A stretch of DNA of 64,000 nucleotides from Panagrolaimus kolymaensis (lineage: Eukaryota > Nematoda > Chromadorea > Rhabditida > Panagrolaimidae), in contig JAJQJQ010000059.1 of assembly GCA_028622995.1 (NCBI GenBank), positions 1,294,453 through 1,358,452 on the forward strand. The letters run 5' to 3'. Position 1 is the stretch's first letter. Each line of letters starts with the position of its first letter. Of this stretch, positions 1 to 9,647 are shown one piece after another. The notes below the pieces were generated by a model that saw nothing but the letters and a program-made list of their open reading frames with translations, was not told the DNA's origin and did no database searches. Both the position numbers and the translations under genes were made by a program.

Positions 1-136
1 AAGATTTTCATCCAAGTTTTGGATTTTATAAAAATAAACTTTCTATTTTTTAATTCTCTAGAAGCTTCAGGGAAAGAAAATTGAAGAAACGATAATGCAT
101 ATCGTATTAATTATGTTTAAATAAAGCAAAATTTGA
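1..136 (+). repeat. C-type reference monomer
   Basis: This is the first unit of the window and defines type C: GGATTTTATA at 21-30 instead of GGATTTGATA, CTATTTTTT in place of the pure T tract, AGCTTCAGGG at 64-73, and TTGAAG before ACGATAATGCATATCG. The changes create TATAAAAA (27-34), a HindIII-type AAGCTT inside the 8-bp palindrome GAAGCTTC (61-68), and a TGA in the forward 45-codon frame. C units are confined to the left quarter (1, 409, 817, 1769, 13861, 14541, 15221, 15629, 16309, with partial forms at 2449, 3265, 14269 and 15357). Confidence 0.9.
10..24. other. Dyad 1 in all monomer types: ATCCAA-GTT-TTGGAT (example)
   Basis: Unit positions 10-24 form a perfect 6-bp-arm inverted repeat with a 3-base spacer. 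It is unchanged in A, B, C, D, E and hybrid units, whereas the 64-102 segment varies. Rare breaks are TCAAAG (32871, 34366), TTCTTCC nearby (12511, 46444) and AAGTTTTTGATT (44151, 49988). Its centre lies about 80 bp from the centre of the second dyad. Such dyads can extrude as short hairpins in single strands; function is inference. Confidence 0.7.
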
Positions 137-272
137 AAGATTTTCATCCAAGTTTTGGATTTGATAAAAATAAACTTTCTTTTTTTTAATTCTCTAGAAG
201 CTACTGGGAAAGCCGGTTGAAGAAACGATAATGCATATCGTATTAATTATGTTTAAATAAAGCAAAATTTGA
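137..272 (+). repeat. B-prime monomer (AGCTACTGGG variant)
   Basis: This unit is B type (AGCCGGTTGAAG, GCATAT) with GCTACTGG in place of GCTGCTGG at unit 65-72. The same variant recurs at 953 and 1905, each time right after a C unit and before B or D units, so it travels as part of a larger block and is not a recurrent point mutation. Confidence 0.88.
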
Positions 273-408
273 AAGATTTTCATCCAAGTTTTGGATTTGA
301 TAAAAATAAACTTTCTTTTTTTTAATTCTCTAGAAGCTGCTGGGAAAGAAAATTTAAGAAATGATAATGAAAATCGTATTAATTATGTTTAAATAAAGCA
401 AAATTTGA
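273..408 (+). repeat. D-type reference monomer
   Basis: Type D is A-like (AGAAAATTTAAG) but reads AAATGATAATGAAAATCG where A reads AAACGATAATGCAAATCG. The change removes one CpG, breaks the ACGAT arm of the second dyad and destroys the octamer ATGCAAAT. In the forward 45-codon frame it gives Ala-to-Glu plus a synonymous Asn change. D units recur at 681, 1633, 2857 and 14949; a related unit with AATATAAG sits at 44131 and 49968. Confidence 0.9.
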
Positions 409-544
409 AAGATTTTCATCCAAGTTTTGGATTTTATAAAAATAAACTTTCTATTTTTTAATTCTCTAGAAGCTTCAGGGAAAGAAAATTGAAGAAACGA
501 TAATGCATATCGTATTAATTATGTTTAAATAAAGCAAAATTTGA

Positions 545-680
545 AAGATTTTCATCCAAGTTTTGGATTTGATAAAAATAAACTTTCTTTTTTTTAATTC
601 TCTAGAAGCTGCTGGGAAAGAAAATTTAAGAAACGATAATGCAAATCGTATTAATTATGTTTAAATAAAGCAAAATTTGA
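545..680 (+). repeat. A-type reference monomer, 136 bp (T8)
   Basis: Type A carries AGAAAATTTAAG at 75-86 and GCAAAT at 97-102 of the unit. By hand count it has 32 G+C in 136 bases (23.5%). It holds both dyads in perfect form and the octamer ATGCAAAT. A units are scattered through the window and dominate about 37-45 kb. Sub-variants end in CAAAATTTG or CAAATTTTG, and a minority read GTTTTAATA in place of GTTTAAATA, which removes the in-frame TAA. Confidence 0.92.
633..649. other. Dyad 2 in A units: ACGAT-AATGCAA-ATCGT (example)
   Basis: Unit positions 89-105 form a perfect inverted repeat with 5-bp arms ACGAT and ATCGT around a 7-base spacer. It contains the octamer ATGCAAAT at 639-646. The dyad is present in almost every A unit; D and E units break the left arm (ATGAT). 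Confidence 0.7.
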
Positions 681-1088
681 AAGATTTTCATCCAAGTTTT
701 GGATTTGATAAAAATAAACTTTCTTTTTTTTAATTCTCTAGAAGCTGCTGGGAAAGAAAATTTAAGAAATGATAATGAAAATCGTATTAATTATGTTTAA
801 ATAAAGCAAAATTTGAAAGATTTTCATCCAAGTTTTGGATTTTATAAAAATAAACTTTCTATTTTTTAATTCTCTAGAAGCTTCAGGGAAAGAAAATTGA
901 AGAAACGATAATGCATATCGTATTAATTATGTTTAAATAAAGCAAAATTTGAAAGATTTTCATCCAAGTTTTGGATTTGATAAAAATAAACTTTCTTTTT
1001 TTTAATTCTCTAGAAGCTACTGGGAAAGCCGGTTGAAGAAACGATAATGCATATCGTATTAATTATGTTTAAATAAAGCAAAATTTGA

Positions 1089-1224
1089 AAGATTTTCATC
1101 CAAGTTTTGGATTTGATAAAAATAAACTTTCTTTTTTTTAATTCTCTAGAAGCTGCTGGGAAAGCCGGTTGAAGAAACGATAATGCATATCGTATTAATT
1201 ATGTTTAAATAAAGCAAAATTTGA
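1089..1224 (+). repeat. B-type reference monomer
   Basis: Type B carries AGCCGGTTGAAG at 75-86 and GCATAT at 97-102. It adds a CCGG (a third CpG) and has about 37 G+C in 136 bases (27%). The segment 1177-1193 reads ACGATAATGCATATCGT, a 16-bp palindrome carrying one extra A. TTGAAG puts a TGA in the forward 45-codon frame, so B units are closed on that strand. On the reverse strand each standard B unit has only a 29-codon ATG frame beginning MKIFQILL and ending at the TAG inside CTCTAGAAG. Confidence 0.92.
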
Positions 1225-2448
1225 AAGATTTTCATCCAAGTTTTGGATTTGATAAAAATAAACTTTCTTTTTTTTAATTCTCTAGAAGCTGCTGGGAAAG
1301 CCGGTTGAAGAAACGATAATGCATATCGTATTAATTATGTTTAAATAAAGCAAAATTTGAAAGATTTTCATCCAAGTTTTGGATTTGATAAAAATAAACT
1401 TTCTTTTTTTTAATTCTCTAGAAGCTGCTGGGAAAGCCGGTTGAAGAAACGATAATGCATATCGTATTAATTATGTTTAAATAAAGCAAAATTTGAATGA
1501 TTTTCATCCAAGTTTTGGATTTGATAAAAATAAACTTTCTTTTTTTTAATTCTCTAGAAGCTGCTGGGAAAGAAAATTTAAGAAACGATAATGCAAATCG
1601 TATTAATTATGTTTAAATAAAGCAAATTTTGAAAGATTTTCATCCAAGTTTTGGATTTGATAAAAATAAACTTTCTTTTTTTTAATTCTCTAGAAGCTGC
1701 TGGGAAAGAAAATTTAAGAAATGATAATGAAAATCGTATTAATTATGTTTAAATAAAGCAAAATTTGAAAGATTTTCATCCAAGTTTTGGATTTTATAAA
1801 AATAAACTTTCTATTTTTTAATTCTCTAGAAGCTTCAGGGAAAGAAAATTGAAGAAACGATAATGCATATCGTATTAATTATGTTTAAATAAAGCAAAAT
1901 TTGAAAGATTTTCATCCAAGTTTTGGATTTGATAAAAATAAACTTTCTTTTTTTTAATTCTCTAGAAGCTACTGGGAAAGCCGGTTGAAGAAACGATAAT
2001 GCATATCGTATTAATTATGTTTAAATAAAGCAAAATTTGAAAGATTTTCATCCAAGTTTTGGATTTGATAAAAATAAACTTTCTTTTTTTTAATTCTCTA
2101 GAAGCTGCTGGGAAAGCCGGTTGAAGAAACGATAATGCATATCGTATTAATTATGTTTAAATAAAGCAAAATTTGAAAGATTTTCATCCAAGTTTTGGAT
2201 TTGATAAAAATAAACTTTCTTTTTTTTAATTCTCTAGAAGCTGCTGGGAAAGCCGGTTGAAGAAACGATAATGCATATCGTATTAATTATGTTTAAATAA
2301 AGCAAAATTTGAAAGATTTTCATCCAAGTTTTGGATTTGATAAAAATAAACTTTCTTTTTTTTAATTCTCTAGAAGCTGCTGGGAAAGCCGGTTGAAGAA
2401 ACGATAATGCATATCGTATTAATTATGTTTAAATAAAGCAAAATTTGA

Positions 2449-3672
2449 ATGATTTTCATCCAAGTTTTGGATTTGATAAAAATAAACTTTCTTTTTTTTA
2501 ATTCTCTAGAAGCTTCAGGGAAAGAAAATTGAAGAAACGATAATGCATATCGTATTAATTATGTTTAAATAAAGCAAAATTTGAAAGATTTTCATCCAAG
2601 TTTTGGATTTGATAAAAATAAACTTTCTTTTTTTTAATTCTCTAGAAGCTGCTGGGAAAGAAAATTTAAGAAACGATAATGCAAATCGTATTAATTATGT
2701 TTAAATAAAGCAAAATTTGAAAGATTTTCATCCAAGTTTTGGATTTGATAAAAATAAACTCTCTTTTTTTTAATTCTCTAGAAGCTTCAGGGAAAGAAAA
2801 TTTAAGAAACGATAATGCAAATCGTATTAATTATGTTTAAATAAAGCAAAATTTGAAAGATTTTCATCCAAGTTTTGGATTTGATAAAAATAAACTTTCT
2901 TTTTTTTAATTCTCTAGAAGCTGCTGGGAAAGAAAATTTAAGAAATGATAATGAAAATCGTATTAATTATGTTTAAATAAAGCAAAATTTGAAAGATTTT
3001 CATCCAAGTTTTGGATTTGATAAAAATAAACTCTCTTTTTTTTAATTCTCTAGAAGCTTCAGGGAAAGAAAATTGAAGAAACGATAATGCAAATCGTATT
3101 AATTATGTTTAAATAAAGCAAAATTTGAAAGATTTTCATCCAAGTTTTGGATTTGATAAAAATAAACTCTCTTTTTTTTAATTCTCTAGAAGCTGCTGGG
3201 AAAGAAAATTGAAGAAACGATAATGCAAATCGTATTAATTATGTTTAAATAAAGCAAATTTTGAAAGATTTTCATCCAAGTTTTGGATTTTATAAAAATA
3301 AACTTTCTATTTTTTAATTCTCTAGAAGCTTCAGGGAAAGAAAATTGAAGAAACGATAATGCAAATCGTATTAATTATGTTTAAATAAAGCAAAATTTGA
3401 AAGATTTTCATCCAAGTTTTGGATTTGATAAAAATAAACTCTCTTTTTTTTAATTCTCTAGAAGCTGCTGGGAAAGAAAATTTAAGAAACGATAATGCAA
3501 ATCGTATTAATTATGTTTAAATAAAGCAAAATTTGAAAGATTTTCATCCAAGTTTTGGATTTGATAAAAATAAACTTTCTTTTTTTTAATTCTCTAGAAG
3601 CTGCTGGGAAAGAAAATTTAAGAAACGATAATGCAAATCGTATTAATTATGTTTAAATAAAGCAAAATTTGA
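2449..3672 (+). repeat. Mosaic segment rich in recombinant C/A monomers with AACTCTC
   Basis: Nine units mix features of C and A: AGCTTCAGGG combined with TTTAAG (2721), TTGAAG combined with GCAAAT (2993, 3129, 3265), and AACTCTC in place of AACTTTC (2721, 2993, 3129, 3401). There is no regular higher-order period. Within this window AACTCTC is otherwise seen only in the D-like units at 44131 and 49968. Confidence 0.8.
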
Positions 3673-5576
3673 AAGATTTTCATCCAAGTTTTGGATTTGA
3701 TAAAAATAAACTTTCTTTTTTTTAATTCTCTAGAAGCTGCTGGGAAAGCCGGTTGAAGAAACGATAATGCATATCGTATTAATTATGTTTAAATAAAGCA
3801 AAATTTGAAAGATTTTCATCCAAGTTTTGGATTTGATAAAAATAAACTTTCTTTTTTTTAATTCTCTAGAAGCTGCTGGGAAAGCCGGTTGAAGAAACGA
3901 TAATGCATATCGTATTAATTATGTTTAAATAAAGCAAAATTTGAAAGATTTTCATCCAAGTTTTGGATTTGATAAAAATAAACTTTCTTTTTTTTAATTC
4001 TCTAGAAGCTGCTGGGAAAGCCGGTTGAAGAAACGATAATGCATATCGTATTAATTATGTTTAAATAAAGCAAAATTTGAAAGATTTTCATCCAAGTTTT
4101 GGATTTGATAAAAATAAACTTTCTTTTTTTTAATTCTCTAGAAGCTGCTGGGAAAGCCGGTTGAAGAAACGATAATGCATATCGTATTAATTATGTTTAA
4201 ATAAAGCAAAATTTGAAAGATTTTCATCCAAGTTTTGGATTTGATAAAAATAAACTTTCTTTTTTTTAATTCTCTAGAAGCTGCTGGGAAAGCCGGTTGA
4301 AGAAACGATAATGCATATCGTATTAATTATGTTTAAATAAAGCAAAATTTGAAAGATTTTCATCCAAGTTTTGGATTTGATAAAAATAAACTTTCTTTTT
4401 TTTAATTCTCTAGAAGCTGCTGGGAAAGCCGGTTGAAGAAACGATAATGCATATCGTATTAATTATGTTTAAATAAAGCAAAATTTGAAAGATTTTCATC
4501 CAAGTTTTGGATTTGATAAAAATAAACTTTCTTTTTTTTAATTCTCTAGAAGCTGCTGGGAAAGCCGGTTGAAGAAACGATAATGCATATCGTATTAATT
4601 ATGTTTAAATAAAGCAAAATTTGAAAGATTTTCATCCAAGTTTTGGATTTGATAAAAATAAACTTTCTTTTTTTTAATTCTCTAGAAGCTGCTGGGAAAG
4701 CCGGTTGAAGAAACGATAATGCATATCGTATTAATTATGTTTAAATAAAGCAAAATTTGAAAGATTTTCATCCAAGTTTTGGATTTGATAAAAATAAACT
4801 TTCTTTTTTTTAATTCTCTAGAAGCTGCTGGGAAAGCCGGTTGAAGAAACGATAATGCATATCGTATTAATTATGTTTAAATAAAGCAAAATTTGAAAGA
4901 TTTTCATCCAAGTTTTGGATTTGATAAAAATAAACTTTCTTTTTTTTAATTCTCTAGAAGCTGCTGGGAAAGCCGGTTGAAGAAACGATAATGCATATCG
5001 TATTAATTATGTTTAAATAAAGCAAAATTTGAAAGATTTTCATCCAAGTTTTGGATTTGATAAAAATAAACTTTCTTTTTTTTAATTCTCTAGAAGCTGC
5101 TGGGAAAGCCGGTTGAAGAAACGATAATGCATATCGTATTAATTATGTTTAAATAAAGCAAAATTTGAAAGATTTTCATCCAAGTTTTGGATTTGATAAA
5201 AATAAACTTTCTTTTTTTTAATTCTCTAGAAGCTGCTGGGAAAGCCGGTTGAAGAAACGATAATGCATATCGTATTAATTATGTTTAAATAAAGCAAAAT
5301 TTGAAAGATTTTCATCCAAGTTTTGGATTTGATAAAAATAAACTTTCTTTTTTTTAATTCTCTAGAAGCTGCTGGGAAAGCCGGTTGAAGAAACGATAAT
5401 GCATATCGTATTAATTATGTTTAAATAAAGCAAAATTTGAAAGATTTTCATCCAAGTTTTGGATTTGATAAAAATAAACTTTCTTTTTTTTAATTCTCTA
5501 GAAGCTGCTGGGAAAGCCGGTTGAAGAAACGATAATGCATATCGTATTAATTATGTTTAAATAAAGCAAAATTTGA
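3673..5576 (+). repeat. Homogeneous B run, 14 monomers
   Basis: Fourteen consecutive 136-bp B units (14 x 136 = 1904 bp) look identical by eye: all T8, GCCGGTTGAAG, GCATAT and CAAAATTTG. Lack of private differences marks a recent local expansion. Confidence 0.9.
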
Positions 5577-5711
5577 AAGATTTTCATCCAAGTTTTGGAT
5601 TTGATAAAAATAAACTTTCTTTTTTTAATTCTCTAGAAGCTGCTGGGAAAGAAAATTTAAGAAACGATAATGCAAATCGTATTAATTATGTTTAAATAAA
5701 GCAAAATTTGA
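5577..5711 (+). repeat. A(T7) monomer, 135 bp, reference
   Basis: This is A type with seven T in the poly-T tract, making the unit 135 bp, or 45 codons. In the forward frame the unit reads with no stop except TAA in ATGTTTAAATAAAG. Units that also read GTTTTAATA are fully open. T7 is nearly always on A-type units, with B exceptions such as 22007, 24586, 25672, 29064, 35036, 48338, 57564, 60554 and 61233. Confidence 0.9.
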
Positions 5712-5768
5712 AAGATTTTCATCCAAGTTTTGGATTTGATAAAAATAAACTTTCTTTTTTTTAATTCT

Positions 5769-5993
5769 CTAGAAGCTGCTGGGAAAGCCGGTTGAAGAAA
5801 CGATAATGCATATCGTATTAATTATGTTTAAATAAAGCAAAATTTGAAAGATTTTCATCCAAGTTTTGGATTTGATAAAAATAAACTTTCTTTTTTTTAA
5901 TTCTCTAGAAGCTGCTGGAAAGCCGGTTGAAGAAACGATAATGCATATCGTATTAATTATGTTTAAATAAAGCAAAATTTGAAAGATTTTCAT
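5769..5993 (-). other. Reverse-strand open frame created by a 1-base deletion in a B unit; probably not a gene
   Basis: B units normally hold a 29-codon reverse frame starting ATG within GGATGAAAATC. A lost G in the unit at 5848 shifts that frame past the TAG, so it reads through the A-tract into the next unit's copy of MKIFQILL, giving 74 codons that repeat the same peptide. The peptide is rich in Ile, Leu and Phe, then basic. A single indel inside a satellite explains it fully, and no promoter or non-repeat context supports expression. Similar frames arise at 45406-45630, 47445-47669, 51243-51467 and 52599-52823, where CGATAATGCAT has become CGATAAGCAT. Confidence 0.3.
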
Positions 5994-8900
5994 CCAAGTT
6001 TTGGATTTGATAAAAATAAACTTTCTTTTTTTTAATTCTCTAGAAGCTGCTGGGAAAGCCGGTTGAAGAAACGATAATGCATATCGTATTAATTATGTTT
6101 AAATAAAGCAAAATTTGAAAGATTTTCATCCAAGTTTTGGATTTGATAAAAATAAACTTTCTTTTTTTAATTCTCTAGAAGCTGCTGGGAAAGAAAATTT
6201 AAGAAACGATAATGCAAATCGTATTAATTATGTTTAAATAAAGCAAAATTTGAAAGATTTTCATCCAAGTTTTGGATTTGATAAAAATAAACTTTCTTTT
6301 TTTTAATTCTCTAGAAGCTGCTGGGAAAGCCGGTTGAAGAAACGATAATGCATATCGTATTAATTATGTTTAAATAAAGCAAAATTTGAAAGATTTTCAT
6401 CCAAGTTTTGGATTTGATAAAAATAAACTTTCTTTTTTTTAATTCTCTAGAAGCTGCTGGGAAAGCCGGTTGAAGAAACGATAATGCATATCGTATTAAT
6501 TATGTTTAAATAAAGCAAAATTTGAAAGATTTTCATCCAAGTTTTGGATTTGATAAAAATAAACTTTCTTTTTTTAATTCTCTAGAAGCTGCTGGGAAAG
6601 AAAATTTAAGAAACGATAATGCAAATCGTATTAATTATGTTTAAATAAAGCAAAATTTGAAAGATTTTCATCCAAGTTTTGGATTTGATAAAAATAAACT
6701 TTCTTTTTTTTAATTCTCTAGAAGCTGCTGGGAAAGCCGGTTGAAGAAACGATAATGCATATCGTATTAATTATGTTTAAATAAAGCAAAATTTGAAAGA
6801 TTTTCATCCAAGTTTTGGATTTGATAAAAATAAACTTTCTTTTTTTTAATTCTCTAGAAGCTGCTGGGAAAGCCGGTTGAAGAAACGATAATGCATATCG
6901 TATTAATTATGTTTAAATAAAGCAAAATTTGAAAGATTTTCATCCAAGTTTTGGATTTGATAAAAATAAACTTTCTTTTTTTTAATTCTCTAGAAGCTGC
7001 TGGGAAAGCCGGTTGAAGAAACGATAATGCATATCGTATTAATTATGTTTAAATAAAGCAAAATTTGAAAGATTTTCATCCAAGTTTTGGATTTGATAAA
7101 AATAAACTTTCTTTTTTTTAATTCTCTAGAAGCTGCTGGGAAAGCCGGTTGAAGAAACGATAATGCATATCGTATTAATTATGTTTAAATAAAGCAAAAT
7201 TTGAAAGATTTTCATCCAAGTTTTGGATTTGATAAAAATAAACTTTCTTTTTTTAATTCTCTAGAAGCTGCTGGGAAAGAAAATTTAAGAAACGATAATG
7301 CAAATCGTATTAATTATGTTTAAATAAAGCAAAATTTGAAAGATTTTCATCCAAGTTTTGGATTTGATAAAAATAAACTTTCTTTTTTTTAATTCTCTAG
7401 AAGCTGCTGGGAAAGCCGGTTGAAGAAACGATAATGCATATCGTATTAATTATGTTTAAATAAAGCAAAATTTGAAAGATTTTCATCCAAGTTTTGGATT
7501 TGATAAAAATAAACTTTCTTTTTTTTAATTCTCTAGAAGCTGCTGGGAAAGCCGGTTGAAGAAACGATAATGCATATCGTATTAATTATGTTTAAATAAA
7601 GCAAAATTTGAAAGATTTTCATCCAAGTTTTGGATTTGATAAAAATAAACTTTCTTTTTTTAATTCTCTAGAAGCTGCTGGGAAAGAAAATTTAAGAAAC
7701 GATAATGCAAATCGTATTAATTATGTTTAAATAAAGCAAAATTTGAAAGATTTTCATCCAAGTTTTGGATTTGATAAAAATAAACTTTCTTTTTTTTAAT
7801 TCTCTAGAAGCTGCTGGGAAAGCCGGTTGAAGAAACGATAATGCATATCGTATTAATTATGTTTAAATAAAGCAAAATTTGAAAGATTTTCATCCAAGTT
7901 TTGGATTTGATAAAAATAAACTTTCTTTTTTTTAATTCTCTAGAAGCTGCTGGGAAAGCCGGTTGAAGAAACGATAATGCATATCGTATTAATTATGTTT
8001 AAATAAAGCAAAATTTGAAAGATTTTCATCCAAGTTTTGGATTTGATAAAAATAAACTTTCTTTTTTTAATTCTCTAGAAGCTGCTGGGAAAGAAAATTT
8101 AAGAAACGATAATGCAAATCGTATTAATTATGTTTAAATAAAGCAAAATTTGAAAGATTTTCATCCAAGTTTTGGATTTGATAAAAATAAACTTTCTTTT
8201 TTTTAATTCTCTAGAAGCTGCTGGGAAAGCCGGTTGAAGAAACGATAATGCATATCGTATTAATTATGTTTAAATAAAGCAAAATTTGAAAGATTTTCAT
8301 CCAAGTTTTGGATTTGATAAAAATAAACTTTCTTTTTTTTAATTCTCTAGAAGCTGCTGGGAAAGCCGGTTGAAGAAACGATAATGCATATCGTATTAAT
8401 TATGTTTAAATAAAGCAAAATTTGAAAGATTTTCATCCAAGTTTTGGATTTGATAAAAATAAACTTTCTTTTTTTTAATTCTCTAGAAGCTGCTGGGAAA
8501 GCCGGTTGAAGAAACGATAATGCATATCGTATTAATTATGTTTAAATAAAGCAAAATTTGAAAGATTTTCATCCAAGTTTTGGATTTGATAAAAATAAAC
8601 TTTCTTTTTTTAATTCTCTAGAAGCTGCTGGGAAAGAAAATTTAAGAAACGATAATGCAAATCGTATTAATTATGTTTAAATAAAGCAAAATTTGAAAGA
8701 TTTTCATCCAAGTTTTGGATTTGATAAAAATAAACTTTCTTTTTTTTAATTCTCTAGAAGCTGCTGGGAAAGCCGGTTGAAGAAACGATAATGCATATCG
8801 TATTAATTATGTTTAAATAAAGCAAAATTTGAAAGATTTTCATCCAAGTTTTGGATTTGATAAAAATAAACTTTCTTTTTTTTAATTCTCTAGAAGCTGC

Positions 8901-9647
8901 TGGGAAAGCCGGTTGAAGAAACGATAATGCATATCGTATTAATTATGTTTAAATAAAGCAAAATTTGAAAGATTTTCATCCAAGTTTTGGATTTGATAAA
9001 AATAAACTTTCTTTTTTTAATTCTCTAGAAGCTGCTGGGAAAGAAAATTTAAGAAACGATAATGCAAATCGTATTAATTATGTTTAAATAAAGCAAAATT
9101 TGAAAGATTTTCATCCAAGTTTTGGATTTGATAAAAATAAACTTTCTTTTTTTTAATTCTCTAGAAGCTGCTGGGAAAGCCGGTTGAAGTAACGATAATG
9201 CATATCGTATTAATTATGTTTAAATAAAGCAAAATTTGAAAGATTTTCATCCAAGTTTTGGATTTGATAAAAATAAACTTTCTTTTTTTTAATTCTCTAG
9301 AAGCTGCTGGGAAAGCCGGTTGAAGAAACGATAATGCATATCGTATTAATTATGTTTAAATAAAGCAAAATTTGAAAGATTTTCATCCAAGTTTTGGATT
9401 TGATAAAAATAAACTTTCTTTTTTTTAATTCTCTAGAAGCTGCTGGGAAAGCCGGTTGAAGAAACGATAATGCATATCGTATTAATTATGTTTAAATAAA
9501 GCAAAATTTGAAAGATTTTCATCCAAGTTTTGGATTTGATAAAAATAAACTTTCTTTTTTTTAATTCTCTAGAAGCTGCTGGGAAAGCCGGTTGAAGAAA
9601 CGATAATGCATATCGTATTAATTATGTTTAAATAAAGCAAAATTTGA

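Larger units (their letters stand above)
545..2448 (+). repeat. 7-mer higher-order repeat, two tandem copies of 952 bp
   Basis: Units at 545-1496 run A, D, C, B-prime, B, B, B and the same order repeats at 1497-2448. The junction base change (GAATGATTTTC in place of GAAAGATTTTC) occurs at 1498 and again at 2450, exactly 952 bp apart (7 x 136). The two copies differ at a few sites, for example the start of the first unit and its CAAAATTTG versus CAAATTTTG end. A shortened version (D, C then A) sits just upstream at 273-680. Confidence 0.88.
5577..9647 (+). repeat. A(T7)-led 4-3-5-3-3-4-3-5 higher-order pattern
   Basis: A 135-bp A(T7) unit starts each group and is followed by 2, 3 or 4 B units. 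Leaders are at 5577, 6119, 6526, 7205, 7612, 8019, 8562 and 8969, giving intervals of 542, 407, 679, 407, 407, 543, 407 and 679 bp. The series 4-3-5 at 5577-7204 reappears at 8019-9647, so 12-unit blocks of about 1.63 kb are copied 2,442 bp apart with two 3-mers between. The unit at 5848 has lost one G (GCTGCTGGAAAG), which is why the first 4-mer is 542 and not 543 bp. Confidence 0.88.
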
